Shown here: positions 1-9,727 of the stretch, piece by piece
Numbering within the stretch: the stretch's first letter is position 1
Layout of the letters: each line of letters starts with the position of its first letter
Assembly (NCBI GenBank): GCA_037043235.1
Contig: JAWRVZ010000139.1
Location: forward strand, 1,746,001-1,810,000
Length of the DNA: 64,000 bases
Direction of reading: 5' to 3'
From: Rhodeus uyekii
Taxonomy: Eukaryota; Chordata; Actinopteri; Cypriniformes; Acheilognathidae
Notes under the pieces: model-generated
Told to the model about the DNA's origin: nothing
Databases searched by the model: none
Seen by the model: the letters and a program-made list of their open reading frames with translations, nothing else
Made by a program: the position numbers and the translations under genes

Positions 1-1135
1 TTCAGCAGAGTGTTTAGCTTTTTGAGTAGTTCTGAATATCAGGATAAATTTAACAGACCGCATTGGTGAGACTGGTGTAGATACTGGGATGTAAATGCAA
101 ACCTTAGAGTAGAAAAAGAAGAAGTAGACGTCTCAAAATGGTTCAGCATTGATCATAACCAAGAATATGAGTGTTTTAATAAGTTTGAATACATAATTTA
201 GGAAGATTCACTGTAAAATGTGCTACAATTTGGAACATAGATAGAAGAAAGTCTTATAATTCAAATAGACAAATAAGAGCTCCAGAACTTCAAGCACTAG
301 GAACAAGAAATGAGAAGGAAAAAATAAATAAGAAATCCAGAAGAAGAAAATAGTAAAAATCAAACTTTAGCGTTACTGTCAATAGCATTGTATGAAGATC
401 AGACAAAAGTAGTAGCAGATTTCTTTTGGGCTTGTGGAAAAAGACAGATTTCTAGCATTCTTATCTTTAAGATAGAATGGAATATGTGTTAGAGCACGAC
501 TAATTCAAGAAGTAACCATTGCACAATGGGATTCAGAGCAAACGATAAAATATAACAAGACTAAGAGAGTCTATAAACCAGATCCTAAAGTAATGATAGA
601 TTCAATTGGTCAACCCAGAGGGATCAGTGTAAAGCAAGAGATGAAATAAAAGCAGGGTTTGAATCAATATTCGTAGATCATCCCAAATAAAAATGCAGAA
701 TGGATCAACTATATCTATTGTAATCAGCAGAGATTTATTAATTACACTGATGATGCTTTAGCCGCATTAGGAGAACAATTACATGAAACAAGTAGAATGA
801 CATGGCAAAACAGACAAGCACTGGATTGGTTATTGGCAGACAAAGTAAGGTATGTGTATTCATACCAAATAATATGGCTCCGGGAGGAAAATTTAGTGAA
901 GCAATGACTAAAATAAAATAATTAAGAATAGAGCTTAAAGAAAATGCTAGAAAGAGATGATAAGAGAAGGGATTGGTTGGATCTAAAATTGGGAAATTGG
1001 GGCTTGTTAAATTAGGAATGTTTTTAGGAGTTGCAATATTAATAGGGGGTTTATTGTTCTGTTGTATACTCCCATCTTAAGATCACTAGTAGTCAAAGCT
1101 ACAACTAATGGAAATGTTGAGATAACGATAAAGTA
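1..1135 (+). pseudogene. Endogenous retrovirus env remnant (TM end)
   Basis: Degraded reading frames of a retroviral envelope, broken by many stops and frameshifts. What identifies it is a short run around 801-840 reading QNRQALDWLLA, the conserved segment found in the transmembrane subunit of gamma- and epsilon-type retroviral Env next to the immunosuppressive-like region and the CX6C motif. Around 1000-1075 a strongly hydrophobic stretch looks like the membrane anchor. A polypurine tract and an LTR follow, which is the order expected at a provirus 3' end. The upstream part of the provirus lies outside the window. No functional protein can be made from it; family assignment beyond 'gamma/epsilon-like' is not possible. 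Confidence 0.6.
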
Positions 1136-1706
1136 ATTTTGGAGGGCAACCAATGTATGCATTACCAGGATTTGTATGGAAAACCGAGCTGGATTGTACA
1201 ACCATTGGATATTGATTCGAGTACCTCCAATGAGGACGAAGAAGATGAATAATGATGAGCCAGACCCTGGGTGTAAGTGCTAGCCTAACCGCTCCCCAAA
1301 CGGTGACCCTCTACGATGCGCAAAGTATCTGGGTTGAAGATGATGTCTACAGCGCAAGAAAGAACTTTTTAAATATATAGCATGTTTGTCGTTTGATGTA
1401 TTCTACATAACTGTGACAACAACAGGCAAGAATGAACAAAGTGCACACACATGCTGATAATGTTTATTAAGGGGAGTTGAATCTTTTACTCTTTTTGGAG
1501 AAAAAGAAAAAAGTGAAAGAAAAAGAAAAATTCTGAAAAAAGATGTTTGGTTCTACCTCTCCTCCGGAGTGTGGTTGCAATAATCTGGTCATTGGAAATT
1601 AAACTAAGTGAATTGTTTTGGTCATTGTGTAGCATAACTGAGGAGGCTGAATTTTGAAACTACACTATGGATGAAGAATAATGAAAGTGAGGCTTGATAA
1701 GCCTCA
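1136..1706 (+). other. ERV 3' untranslated stretch
   Basis: No convincing coding sequence. It lies between the env remnant and the polypurine tract and contains an A/G-rich patch near 1497-1550. Best read as the 3' noncoding part of the provirus. Confidence 0.4.
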
Positions 1707-2464
1707 AAGGGGGGAAATGTTGAAGTGTTTATTGCACGAATAAAATTCAACTGTATGATAATTCAACTGTATGATTATACACCATTATTTTATCTGTATG
1801 ATGATATTCAGCTGAGAAAGTGCTGAGGTCTGCAAAAGGCTGGAAGCACACCCACCTCACAGTGTTGGGGGTTGAACCCATATATGGACATAAAGTGCTG
1901 AATTCAGGCCAATTGGACAATGTATGGAGAAAAATAAACAATAACGTAACAGGTTTAGAATGTCTAGGAACTAGGTATATAATGGGGGATTTCCCTTTCT
2001 CGTGAGGAGATCTGCAGATCGACTCGGTTTTGTTTGAAAGAATAAAACCTATATTCTGGCATCAAAGACCTTTGAGAAGTGTTATTTGTCTGAAGAGAAA
2101 ACTACAACACTTGATCCACAACAAAACAAAACAATCACTGAAGAGCTCAACACCGAGGCAGCCATCCGCGGCGCCATCTTGTTGGAGAACAAGGGAGGGG
2201 GAGCAGCCATCCTGGAGTCTTGGGAACAAAGGATCAGGTTAGAGACTGCCAGGGTGGCGCCACAGTTCAGGAGAACAAGGCACAACAGCTGGAGTTGTAA
2301 TAAATAGGGAAGCTGATCACTGGAAGCGCTGGGAGTCCCTGACTCTCTGTGGGTCGATCAAGTCGGTCAGTACCAAATACCTGTGAGTTTTACGGTACAT
2401 GTCAGGTTATGGTACATTTAGGCTTTAATGAAACCTCCATTCCCAGACCTTAGATTCCCGAACA
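1707..2464 (+). repeat. 3' LTR of the endogenous retrovirus with polypurine tract
   Basis: A polypurine tract (AAGGGGGGAAA, about 1707-1717) directly precedes TGTTGAAG at 1718. The LTR can be read from there to CCCGAACA near 2464, giving TGTT...AACA ends. A polyadenylation signal AATAAA lies at about 2040. The position after env makes it the 3' LTR; the 5' LTR is outside the window, so target duplication and LTR age cannot be tested. The right boundary is the weaker one. Confidence 0.55.
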
Positions 2465-2500
2465 ATAGAAAATAAATTTTAAAAAGTCTTTTTTTGTCCC

Positions 2501-2590
2501 ATGGCAGGCCACTTGGGGGAAGCAAGGACACTAGCACATCTCATGGCTCGATTATTTTGGCCATCCGCCAGTGGGGTATGTAGGTTGCAG
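2501..2590 (+). pseudogene. Ty3/gypsy integrase N-terminal fragment
   Basis: Thirty uninterrupted codons read AGHLGEARTLAHL followed by ARLFWP, matching the zinc-binding HHCC region of Ty3/gypsy integrases, where a GHLG motif is followed by a YWP-type motif. The second half (Cys pair) is poorly kept. Nothing of the rest of pol is next to it, so it is an isolated scrap of a different retrotransposon from the neighbouring ERV. Confidence 0.5.
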
Positions 2591-2644
2591 ATTAAAAGGT
2601 CGGTGTTAGGTAGGTTTTAAATAAAGCTTTTGTATTCACATAAC

Positions 2645-3072
2645 TGTCATGCTGTTGTGCCGGTGTGCGATGCGGAGAAGCGAAGAACACGGAGCTTCAA
2701 ACAGAAATACTTTATTTACATAAACTGGAAACAAAAGTGGCATTCGCTTTTGTGCAAAAAACACGGAGAGCAAGGAGGAGAGTACATCCACACACACAGA
2801 AGTTCCAATAACATTGACACTACAATCACCGACAAGGGACAAGGGAAACATGAGGGTTTATATACACAAGGGCAAATGAGGATCAGCTGACATAATTAAG
2901 AGGGTAATGACTAACAAGACAGGAGCGGGGAGGATCTGGGAAACACAGGGGAACCTGGACAGAACGCCCCCTTCCACAAGGTGTGACCTCACGCCATATG
3001 AGACACACCTTGAGGAGGGGAGGGGGAACAGGCGGAGGACAAGACAGACCTAAAATACAAAACATCATAACA
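2645..3072 (-). repeat. LTR of a gypsy-like retrotransposon (minus orientation)
   Basis: On the minus strand it runs TGTTATGATG...CAGCATGACA. It has an AATAAA signal (plus-strand TTTATT near 2711) about 70 bp before its 3' end. The R-U5-like end resembles that of the solo LTR at 59536-62082 (same run of GTGTTCT and CTCCGCATCGCAC-type words), so the two are probably one family. No clear target duplication flanks it. Confidence 0.5.
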
Positions 3073-3555
3073 CGGGTGGGAGGGTGTGCACCCTGGAGAC
3101 CGGGTTACACAGAGTCCAGGAGGTCTCCAGGGTGGTGCAGGCTAATGAGGACCAGGGAGTTGCAAGGAGGACAAGGAGCCAGTCCAGAGGGAATGTCCAA
3201 GGTGGTGCACGGGGAACAAGGATCCAGTCCAGGGGGAGTGTTCAAGGTGGTGCACGGGTCCAGGCCGGGGTCCTGGCTTTCCCCGGAGGCTCCACCTCCT
3301 TTTCCCCACCCACCCCCAAAGTCACACTCTCACCCCCCCCCAATTTTTTTTTTTGAGAGGCCTCCCCGGGAAGCCGTCGGGAGGCCTGGATGGTACCTGG
3401 GGGAGGTGCAGGAGTTGGAGAGGCGCTGGCATGGGTTCTGGGAGGTCTGGGAGATCTTAAAGGTCTGGGAGTTCTTGGAGAACCGGCACAACCGGCAAAG
3501 GTTTAGGGAGGGCCGGCTCGACCGGCGGAGACTCGGGAAGGGGGTCTAGGAGAGG
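3073..3555. other. GC-rich segment with 45-bp tandem duplication, retrotransposon internal remnant
   Basis: Strongly purine- and GC-biased on the plus strand, unlike its AT-rich surroundings. An imperfect two-copy repeat of about 45 bp (about 3171-3258, each with CAAGGTGGTGCACGGG) is present. A 188-codon open frame across it looks like a composition artefact. Probably internal sequence belonging to the adjoining LTR, cut by the P-like element. Confidence 0.35.
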
Positions 3556-4573
3556 TATCTGTTGTTTTCACGGACGTCACAAAACCTGCGTAGTTACCCA
3601 CCATGCAATGCGCACCACCATTTTGAATCCCTACTGTCAGTGTCAACTCGTATATCTTATTGACGATCGTCGCTAATTTGACTTGTTATAATACTCTTTA
3701 TTACTCTAATACTACATATTTGTAGATTGTAAATCAAAAACAATTAACATAAGTGACTTCTGTTGTGTTTATGGATACACGCGGTGGAATGAGGACAAGT
3801 TACCGCAGTTTTAGAACGCTCTGTACTTTCACATTCATGAACCTCTCCATGGACTGAATTAACATGAACAATAGTGTTTTCATCACTGCTCTGTGTCTTT
3901 AATGCCTAAAAAGGAGATATAAAATATAACGTTAGGTGTTATTTTAACTGCTGAATCGAATTTCAATATAAAGGACGTTAGACAAATTGGTTGAATTCAA
4001 CTTGTACTATTTTAATTGTTGAATATGTTTCCAATTTATAACAATAAACAAAAGGTAAAGGAATGTCAAATACTGCTAAAGGTTAAGTTTATTGAGTTAC
4101 GAAGGCATTTTGGGGAAAGTTACTAATTAGGACAAAGTGGGTGGCGTGGGTTATTGTCTGTCGACTGTAACACATTTTTACTTTTGGTATAAATTGCAGC
4201 TTCTAAACATATTAAATATTGTCAATACATTTAAACTTACCCCCTACAAAATGTTTAGAGCATATGATCGTTCTATTCCATTTTTCTTCAGTCTGAATGT
4301 CAGCCCTGTTGATCGCAGCTTTCCATACACGTCGCCTTTCTTCTGACAAAATTCGTGTTCTTTCACATTGTCCAGTTATCACTTTTGGAAGTTTAAAAAA
4401 TCTTACATCTGTACTTACTCCTGGCCTATTTGAACATCCAAAAATTCCACAGATAGGCATTTGTGAGCGTAAGTTTTGAATATACAAGCTTTGTTGTTGC
4501 TTTGCATAGGGAATCAAAATGGCGGATATGCCGGTACGCAAGTTTCGATGACGTCACGTGAAAACAACAGATA
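3556..4573 (-). mobile_element. P-element-like DNA transposon, internally deleted
   Basis: Ends are inverted repeats: TATCTGTTGTTTTCACG at 3556 and its complement ending at 4573, with similarity extending further inward (GACGTCA and CCATTTTGA words on both sides). Between them only the first transposase exon, on the minus strand, is recognisable. At about 1.0 kb this is far shorter than full fish or insect P elements (about 3-4 kb or more), so the body of the transposase was lost. No clear 8-bp target duplication was seen. Confidence 0.75.
4241..4460 (-). pseudogene. THAP-domain first exon of P-type transposase
   Basis: From the ATG at 4460 the frame reads MPICGIFGCSNRPG, later RFFKLPK, RRRVWKAAI and ICSKHF, which is the THAP zinc finger layout (C-x2-4-C ... 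C-x2-H with a conserved Trp). THAP is the DNA-binding N-terminus of P-element transposases and of host THAP proteins. At 4241 the exon ends at GGGG|GTAAGT, a consensus splice donor, consistent with a spliced fish P gene. Without the catalytic exons it cannot encode an active transposase; it could still supply a stand-alone DNA-binding peptide. Location between P-like inverted repeats argues for transposon rather than host origin. Confidence 0.75.
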
Positions 4574-4692
4574 AGCCACTTCAAGTCTGTCATTTACTCA
4601 TCCTGTTGACACCTACACCAGTTCACTGTTGTTGTGCTTGCCATCAATAAAGTGATTTTGTAGTTACGTCTGTGTCTGCCTTTCCATCATGA
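4574..4692 (+). repeat. LTR 3' remnant
   Basis: Contains AATAAAG and ends CATCATGACA, the layout of an R-U5 end. It may be the part of a retrotransposon displaced by the P-like insertion, but no partner end is certain. Confidence 0.3.
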
Positions 4693-5165
4693 CAACTTGT
4701 ATATATTTGTCATGATACTCACAACATTTCAAAGCTTCAATTGAGCTTCAATCCACCAATTCAATTGAGATTCAATCCAAACTGACACTCACATATAATA
4801 AAGCCAATCATATGAACTGAACAAACAGTGCAATAGTGCTGGCTGATATTTTATACTTGTACTTTTATACATTCAATTGAAAGATAAACTTATTTTGTAA
4901 AATACATATGAAAACAGAAGCACTTATCATTGACATAGTGGGCTAAATTTTGTACAAAAATTGCATACTGTAACTTACAGAACTTCTTTCTCATAAAAAA
5001 GGCAGAATGTATGGTTGCTTTTATGGTTGTGACATATGAATGAGACGAATGCAAAGTCCTAGATAACAAAGTATATCTTTGTTGCGGGCTCTAAAGTAAC
5101 GTAGAAAGCTTGAGTGTAGCGTGAGCGCCTCTTAAAGCCTCTCCCGGTGTTTATCACACAAATAC
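4693..5165. other. AT-rich sequence without recognised genes
   Basis: No coding or repeat structure recognised. It includes what would be the third intron of the sacsin-like fragment on the minus strand; the expected next sacsin exon is not found. Confidence 0.4.
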
Positions 5166-5634
5166 CTTGATACTTTCCGAGCTCTTCAGTCCACAGGCTC
5201 TGAGTCCCATAATGCCTCTCATCATGAATAAACACCACACGTGAAGCTCCTGCATCATCTGCATTCTGTATCAGCTCCTGATATGTTACAGGATAAATAT
5301 TATCGACAGATACAACAAGATACCATTTGACAATGATATGAAAGTCTTCATGCAATATGTAAAGTGTATTTTTTATAATTTATTTTTAAACCTACCTTCA
5401 ATATTTGTCCCCCATCTGGGTACCTTCTCAAAATTTCTTTCAAGTAATCAATGAATGGTGGAGACGTCGCACCAAATTTATTTCTGCATTGAACAATGTA
5501 AAGTTTATCACAAACTGCACAAAACACACACAGAGCAAATTCAAGTTTCACTGTGTAATAGATTAAGTATAAAACATGCAGGGAATGAAACCCACATACT
5601 TCTTTTTCTTCTTTTGCTTTGACACTGAACTCAT
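5166..5634 (-). pseudogene. Sacsin-like gene, first three coding exons only
   Basis: Three minus-strand exons join in phase. Exon 1 (5634-5600) starts [12 protein letters not shown] and ends at a GTATGT donor. Exon 2 (5483-5396) follows a TGCAG acceptor and reads [20 protein letters not shown] then YPDGGQILK, ending at GTAGGT. Exon 3 (5277-5166) follows TATCAG, reads ELIQNADDAGASRVVFIHDE and then DERHYGTQSLWTEELGKYQ, and ends at GTATTT. This is the start of the Hsp90-like ATPase (SIRPT) repeat of sacsin and its fish paralogues; the QNADDAGA segment carries the conserved Asn and Asp of the ATP site. In the family the frame continues into a very large exon; here none follows, and a P element and LTR pieces lie downstream. 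Splice sites and frame are intact, so truncation is recent or the rest was displaced. Confidence 0.75.
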
Positions 5635-5735
5635 CTTGCTTCTTTACATTCTCCTGTGTGGTTAAAACAATTAGAACTGTTTAAAAAATGAACTTCTTTC
5701 TTCTGGCCTAAAACACAGTTCTGCTCATAAGATTA

Positions 5736-7280
5736 CAGGGAGTGCAGAATTATTAGGCAAATGAGTATTTTGAACACACCATCCTCGTTATGCATGTTGT
5801 CTTACTCCAAGCTGTATAGGCTGGAAAGCCTACTACTAATTAAGCATATTAGGTGATGTGCATCTCTGTAATGAGAAGGGGTGTGGTCTAATGACATCAA
5901 CACCCTATATCAGGTGTGCATAATTATTAGGCAACTTCATTTCCTTTGGCAAAATTGGTCAAAAGAAGGACTTGACAGGCTCAGAAAAGTCAAAAATAGT
6001 GAGATATATTGCAGAGGGATGCAGCAGTCTTAAAATAGCCAAGCTTCTGAAGCGTGATCATCGAACAATCAAGCGTTTCATTCAAAATAGTCAACAGGGT
6101 CGCAAGAAGCGTGCGGAAAAACCAAGGCGCAAAATAACTGCCCGTGAACTGAGAAAAGTCAAGCGTGCAGCTGCCAAGATGCCACTTGCCACCAGTTTGG
6201 CCATATTTCAGAGCTGCAACATAACTGGAGTGCCCAAAAGCACAAGGTGTGCAATACTCAGAGACATGGCCAAGGTAAGAAAGGCAGAAAGTTGACCACC
6301 ACTGAACAAGACACACAAGCTGAAACGTCAAGACTGGGCCAAGAAATATCTCAAGACTGATTTTTTTAAGGTTTTATGGACTGATGAAATGAGAGTGAGT
6401 CTTGATGGGCCCGTGGCTGGATTGGTAAAGGGCAGAGAGCTCCAGTCCGACTCAGACGCCAGCAAGGTGGAGGTGGAACACTGGTTTGGGCTGGTATCAT
6501 CAAAGATGAGCTTGTGGGGCCTTTTCGGGTTGAGGATGGAGTCAAGCTCAACTCCCAGTCCTACTGCCAGTTTCTGGAAGACACCTTCAAGCAGTGGTAC
6601 AGGAAGAAGTCTGCATCCTTCAAGAAAAACATGATTTTCATGCAGGACAATGCTCCATCACACGCGTCCAAGTACTCCACAGCGTGGCTGGCAAGAAAGG
6701 GTATAAAAGAAGAAAATCTAATGATATGGCCTCCTTGTTCACCTGATCTGAACCCCATTGAGAACCTGTGGTCCATCATCAAATGTGCGATGTACAAGGA
6801 GGGAAAACAGTACACCTCTCTGAACAGTGTCTGGGAGGCTGTGGTTGCTGCTGCACGCAATGTTGATGGTGAACAGATCAAAACACTGACAGAATCCATG
6901 GATGGCAGGCTTTTGAGTGTCCTTGCACAGAAAGGTGGCTATATTGGTCACTAATTTGTTTTTGTTTGGTTTTTGAATGTCAGAAATGTATGTTTGTGAA
7001 TGTTGAGATGTTATATTGGTTTCACTGGTAAAAATAAATAATTGAAATGGGTATAAATTTGTTTTTTTGTTAAGTTGCCTAATAATTATGCACAGTAATA
7101 GTCACCTGCACACACAGATATCCCCCTAAAATAGCTAAAACTAAAAACTACTTAAAATATTGATACAAAAATATTCAGCTTTGATATTGAGTTTTTTGTG
7201 TTCAGTGAGAACATGGTTGTTGTTCAATAATAAAATTAATCCTCAAAAATACAACTTGCCTAATAATTCTGCACTCCCTG
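5736..7280 (+). mobile_element. Tc1/mariner element, DD37E type
   Basis: Flanked by TA on both sides (5734-5735 and 7281-7282). Terminal inverted repeats are CAGGGAGTGCAGAATTATTA at 5736 and its complement ending at 7280; the motif AATTATTAGGCAA recurs internally at both ends as subterminal repeats. It carries a disrupted transposase frame. It inserted about 100 bp upstream of the sacsin-like start codon. An older copy of a closely related element is at 33509-35812. Confidence 0.88.
5972..6954 (+). pseudogene. Tc1/mariner transposase, frameshifted
   Basis: The N-terminal part (5972-6295) is a helix-turn-helix DNA-binding region (KIAKLLKRDHRTIKRFI). A stop then interrupts, and the catalytic part continues through another frame to a third open stretch at 6514-6954. 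Catalytic landmarks: first Asp in WTDEMRVSLDG (about 6377), second in FMQDNAPSH, and Glu in DLNPIENLW. I count 37 residues between the second Asp and the Glu, so DD37E rather than the DD34E of classical Tc1. The reading frame needs at least two repairs, so this copy is dead, but motif conservation shows it is fairly young. Confidence 0.8.
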
Positions 7281-7441
7281 TATATGCACCTTGCAGATTG
7301 CAAAATGTAAAAAAATAAAATCAATAAAATTAGAGGGAGCATAGAAATTGCATGTTGTTCATTTTTTGGACTGCCCTGAATAGCAGATTTTACACAACTG
7401 AACAAGTTCAGAAATTTAAAAACTGTACACTTGAATCGCAA

Positions 7442-8116
7442 TGCTGTCCCAATAAACACAGAGTGTTCCCCTAACGCTCCCATTGAGTTCCCGTTTGGTT
7501 GTTTTTTGGGGAACAAAATAAGAATGTTCTGGGAACGTTCGCTATTGTTTTGTTTTTGTAAACTACAGGGAATGTTCTGGGAACGTTCCTGTCATCATAG
7601 AAGACGCGACACAGACGTGAGTTCAGGCAGAATTATAATGAGAAGAAGGACACAAAGACAGAGAACAGAAGGCAATGGTCAATGGTAGATGCACTTCAAT
7701 AGAAACAGTCTTATCTGAAGAATGTATAGTGGCGTGGATACAATTCAGGTAATTCCAGGTAAAGTCTTGGAAGGGTTCTCGATAGGAGTCTCGGGAATAC
7801 GAGGAGTCTCGGATAAGCTAGGTAGCTTGGATGGGGTCCGGGTAACAATGATGATACCAGGCATGGAGTGCTGTGTGAGTGCTGGTTAAATAGTGAGAGA
7901 GTAATTGACCGCAGGTGCTTAATAATCAGGTGACGTGGAACGAACGGACGGAGTGAATGGGTCTGGTGCGCGGGGCGTGGCAGAGTTCGTTACAGTTACC
8001 TGCTGGTTATTTTTTTGGCTTAACTTTGAAACTTATAGAGAACGTTCCCAGAACATTCCCTGCAGATTATTTTTTGGCTTAACTTTGAAACTTATAGAGA
8101 ATATTCCCAGAAGATT
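7442..8116. repeat. Dispersed AACGTTC-rich repeat, with tandem subunits
   Basis: Built of short units around the palindromic word GGGAACGTTC and its complement. Two units of about 55 bp (GGCTTAACTTTGAAACTTA) lie in tandem at about 8015-8110. The left part (AATAAACACAGAGTGTTCCC ...) matches, inverted, the segment at about 19990-20095, so it is a dispersed family. It is interrupted by an LTR-like insertion at 7590-7994. No coding sequence. Confidence 0.5.
7590..7994. repeat. LTR-like insertion
   Basis: Starts TGTCATCATAG and ends GAGTTCGTTACA; flanks are GTTCC on the left and GTTAC on the right, a possible 5-bp target duplication with one mismatch. It interrupts the AACGTTC repeat. It contains no open frame and looks like a solo LTR. 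Confidence 0.45.
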
Positions 8117-9101
8117 TTTCACCCAATCTGACATTTGTTAATTCCACGAGCCAGACAACAATATATCTGCCAGTATATGATGCTAGTGCACAATGTTTTT
8201 AGTGTTTAGTTGTAAGAATTTTCCTGGAAAAACCGGGACTGCCTTCATGTCTTAAAAAAAAATTATGAAACAACTGATGATTTGAATCCGGTTAGACGTG
8301 CAGCGCTGGACCTTTCAAATATTGTGTTTATATTCATATGTGAATTGAGACAGTCTATTGGCTGTTGCATTACACATATGATATTGAGGGGTGGAGCTAC
8401 GCCATCAGCAGCAGTTTTTTATATCTTATCTGATGGTAAGTCACATAATATGTATTAAAAATAGAGTATATATTGGTTAAAAGCACACAGTTTATTTAAT
8501 TTGTCTGTTGTCTCCTAATTCTGTTAGTTGAGTCAAATGTGTTATTCATTACAATGAAATGAGAGTATGTTAACCTGTGAACTCCGACCCTCTGTTTATT
8601 TCATGTAAGATCTCTTCTTGCGACGTAATTGTGTAGTGTTCATGGCTTATGTATGTTTTTACAAATATTATAGAGATTGTTTCAAATGTTACTTATTCTA
8701 ATAATCTTCTATTCATTGTAAAGTTTTTGAGCAATAAGTAATTTAGAAAAAGTAGTTTGTAGACTGATTATATGTGTATAGGCATATCTAGATGTAGAGG
8801 TTAAGTGAACCTACGTTCTACGTTCTAACATTCCCAGAATTGTTAGCTGGGGTGTGTTGATGATATACAACCGGTTTCATGTTTTGTGACAGTTGTTAAG
8901 TGACAGTTGAGTCGCTTTTTTTACCTTAGCCATGAAAATACCTCCTGTTCTTCAGAAAAATCTTTCGTAAAATGCACATTCTTTGATTTTACAGCTTTTT
9001 CTGATTCTGAGGGATTCATTCACAACTATTTCAAAAACTGCAAACATTCACAGATCAAGCAGGCTATGTATCACATGGGTGGAGCTTCGTCTCTCTCTCT
9101 C
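8117..9101. other. AT-rich gap, no recognised feature
   Basis: I see no gene or recognisable element. Near 8820-8850 the words CTACGTTCTA and ACATTCCCAGAATTGTTAG echo the AACGTTC repeat family. Confidence 0.4.
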
Positions 9102-9727
9102 TGTCAGGGTCCTGCCACATTCTGTCTAGTCAATCTCTTGGTGTTGTGGCAGAGCTCTGACACTACTGTAATGTTTTGAGTGTGTTTTTCTTGTCTGTGT
9201 TCCGCCTTGTGTGCGAGTTATGATGTCCGGTCCCGATACATTGGTCTGGTTCAGTTTTGGTTTTGTGTCGGGATTCGGGCATTCATGACTTGTGTGTTCG
9301 TCCTTATTGGGAGCGCATGAGAACAGGTGTTTGTCAGCTGCGCGAACCAGCTGTGCGTCGTCTTTTGTCTAATGGCATTGGCTGCGTGTTCGTGTCTAGT
9401 CTTTGTGTTCCCCTCCCTCCTAGTTTCCTTGTCATTAGTTTCATGTATCCCAGCTGTTTTCCCTTGTTACCTTCCCCATGTGCTCCCTATATCTTCCATC
9501 TGTGTTTGCTGTCTTGTGCTGGTTCGTCGTAGTATTTTGGTGTTGTTGCTGTTGCCTGTCTTGTTCCTGTCCTGTATTTGTTCTAGATCACAGTCTAGTC
9601 AGTTAAGTCTTGTTTTTCCCCCCTTGGGGTGGTTTTTGTTGTGTTTTTGTTTTATTTTCTTGTTTAATAAACACCCCAATTATCTGCAATACTGAGTCCT
9701 CACTCATCCTTCTACACACCTGACTCT
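9102..9727 (+). repeat. Probable solo LTR
   Basis: Begins TGTCAGGGTCCTGCC inside a CT microsatellite and runs to about CCTGACTCTGTC, again followed by CTCTCT. A polyadenylation signal AATAAA is at about 9665, close to the 3' end, as in LTR R regions. The GT-rich composition and the two hydrophobic open frames inside are typical of fish LTR sequence, not genes. Ends are approximate. Confidence 0.4.

Noticed and set aside
2983..3549. 188-codon plus-strand open frame
   Set aside because: Low-complexity Gly/Arg/Pro product in a GC-biased tandem-repeat segment; no domain, no splice or start context.
9257..9695. Two hydrophobic open frames that could look like membrane proteins
   Set aside because: They lie in overlapping frames inside a T-rich probable LTR; hydrophobicity follows from base composition.
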